NCBI GenBank assembly: GCA_015146655.1
Contig: VKHL01000156.1
Coordinates: 1-64,000 of the forward strand
Length of the DNA stretch: 64,000 bases
Direction: 5' to 3'
DNA from: Ochromonas danica
Taxonomy: Eukaryota > Sar > Chrysophyceae > Chromulinales > Chromulinaceae
The translations under genes were made by a program, and so were the position numbers. The notes under the pieces were generated by a model that saw only the letters and a program-made list of their open reading frames with translations, had not been told where the DNA came from and searched no databases. Positions 63,886 through 64,000 of the stretch are shown here, piece after piece (positions within the stretch are counted from its first letter, which is position 1; each line of letters opens with the position of its first letter).

Positions 63886-64000
63886 CCCAACCCTAACCCT
63901 AACCCTAACCCTAACCCTAACCCTAACCCTAATCCTAACCCTAACCCTAATCCTAACCCTAACCCCAAGTGGGATATCGGGAAATAAGTGGGATATCGGG
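63886..64000. repeat. Third CCCTAA array and satellite variant
   Basis: About 13 CCCTAA/TCCTAA units to 63966, then AGTGGGATATCGGGAAATA repeated (19-bp period, a variant of the satellite at 61121) to the window edge. Confidence 0.9.

Overview
The window is nuclear DNA from a eukaryote with compact, intron-bearing genes (introns mostly about 50-110 nt, GT-AG) on a low-GC background. The right end is a TTAGGG-type subtelomere. Two genes point to a plastid-bearing protist: a TIC21/DUF3611-like membrane protein and a MutS2 homologue, each with a hydrophobic N-terminal leader. Together with a tRNA-Sec gene and TTAGGG repeats this fits a secondary-plastid alga, perhaps a heterokont. That placement is inference, not proof.

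Layout. 1-1079: 5' part of an SGT/SGTA co-chaperone. 1629-8493: four tandem copies of an unrecognised nuclear-type gene family, each with two exons. 8732-13454: a 1525-residue NT-C2/coiled-coil protein with a recurring heptad motif. 13996-20896: housekeeping genes (POLE3/DPB4 histone-fold subunit, succinyl-CoA ligase beta, MoaC, Aurora kinase, a moaC pseudogene, a TRIP4-type zinc-finger protein). 21057-21144: tRNA-Sec(UCA). 21848-25803: a distant relative of the tandem family, a 382-bp-arm inverted repeat and an orphan protein. 26029-35029: MutS2 and a 1404-residue low-complexity orphan. 35505-48745: a small three-exon gene, an atypical AGC-like kinase, a PX-domain protein, the TIC21-like protein, a lipase maturation factor, a ZIP-like transporter, a small orphan and a short-chain acyl-CoA dehydrogenase. 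49278-53767: two tandem genes that fuse an aspartyl/asparaginyl beta-hydroxylase domain to a Rab-like GTPase. 54235-55807: a UIM protein.

From about 57000 the sequence is subtelomeric: a MACPF fragment, interstitial TTAGGG tracts, an LRR/coiled-coil/PD-(D/E)XK-type protein, then GC-rich cassettes (one with a topoisomerase II fragment) separated by CCCTAA tracts and a 19-bp satellite. The telomeric tracts change orientation between 60584 and 60973, giving a head-to-head arrangement.

Most of the window is ordinary host biology. The best candidates for something undescribed are the duplicated hydroxylase-Rab fusion, the tandem family with its distant fifth member, and the subtelomeric nuclease-like protein. 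All coordinates, splice sites and frames were derived by eye from consensus sites and frame continuity; no homology search was run.
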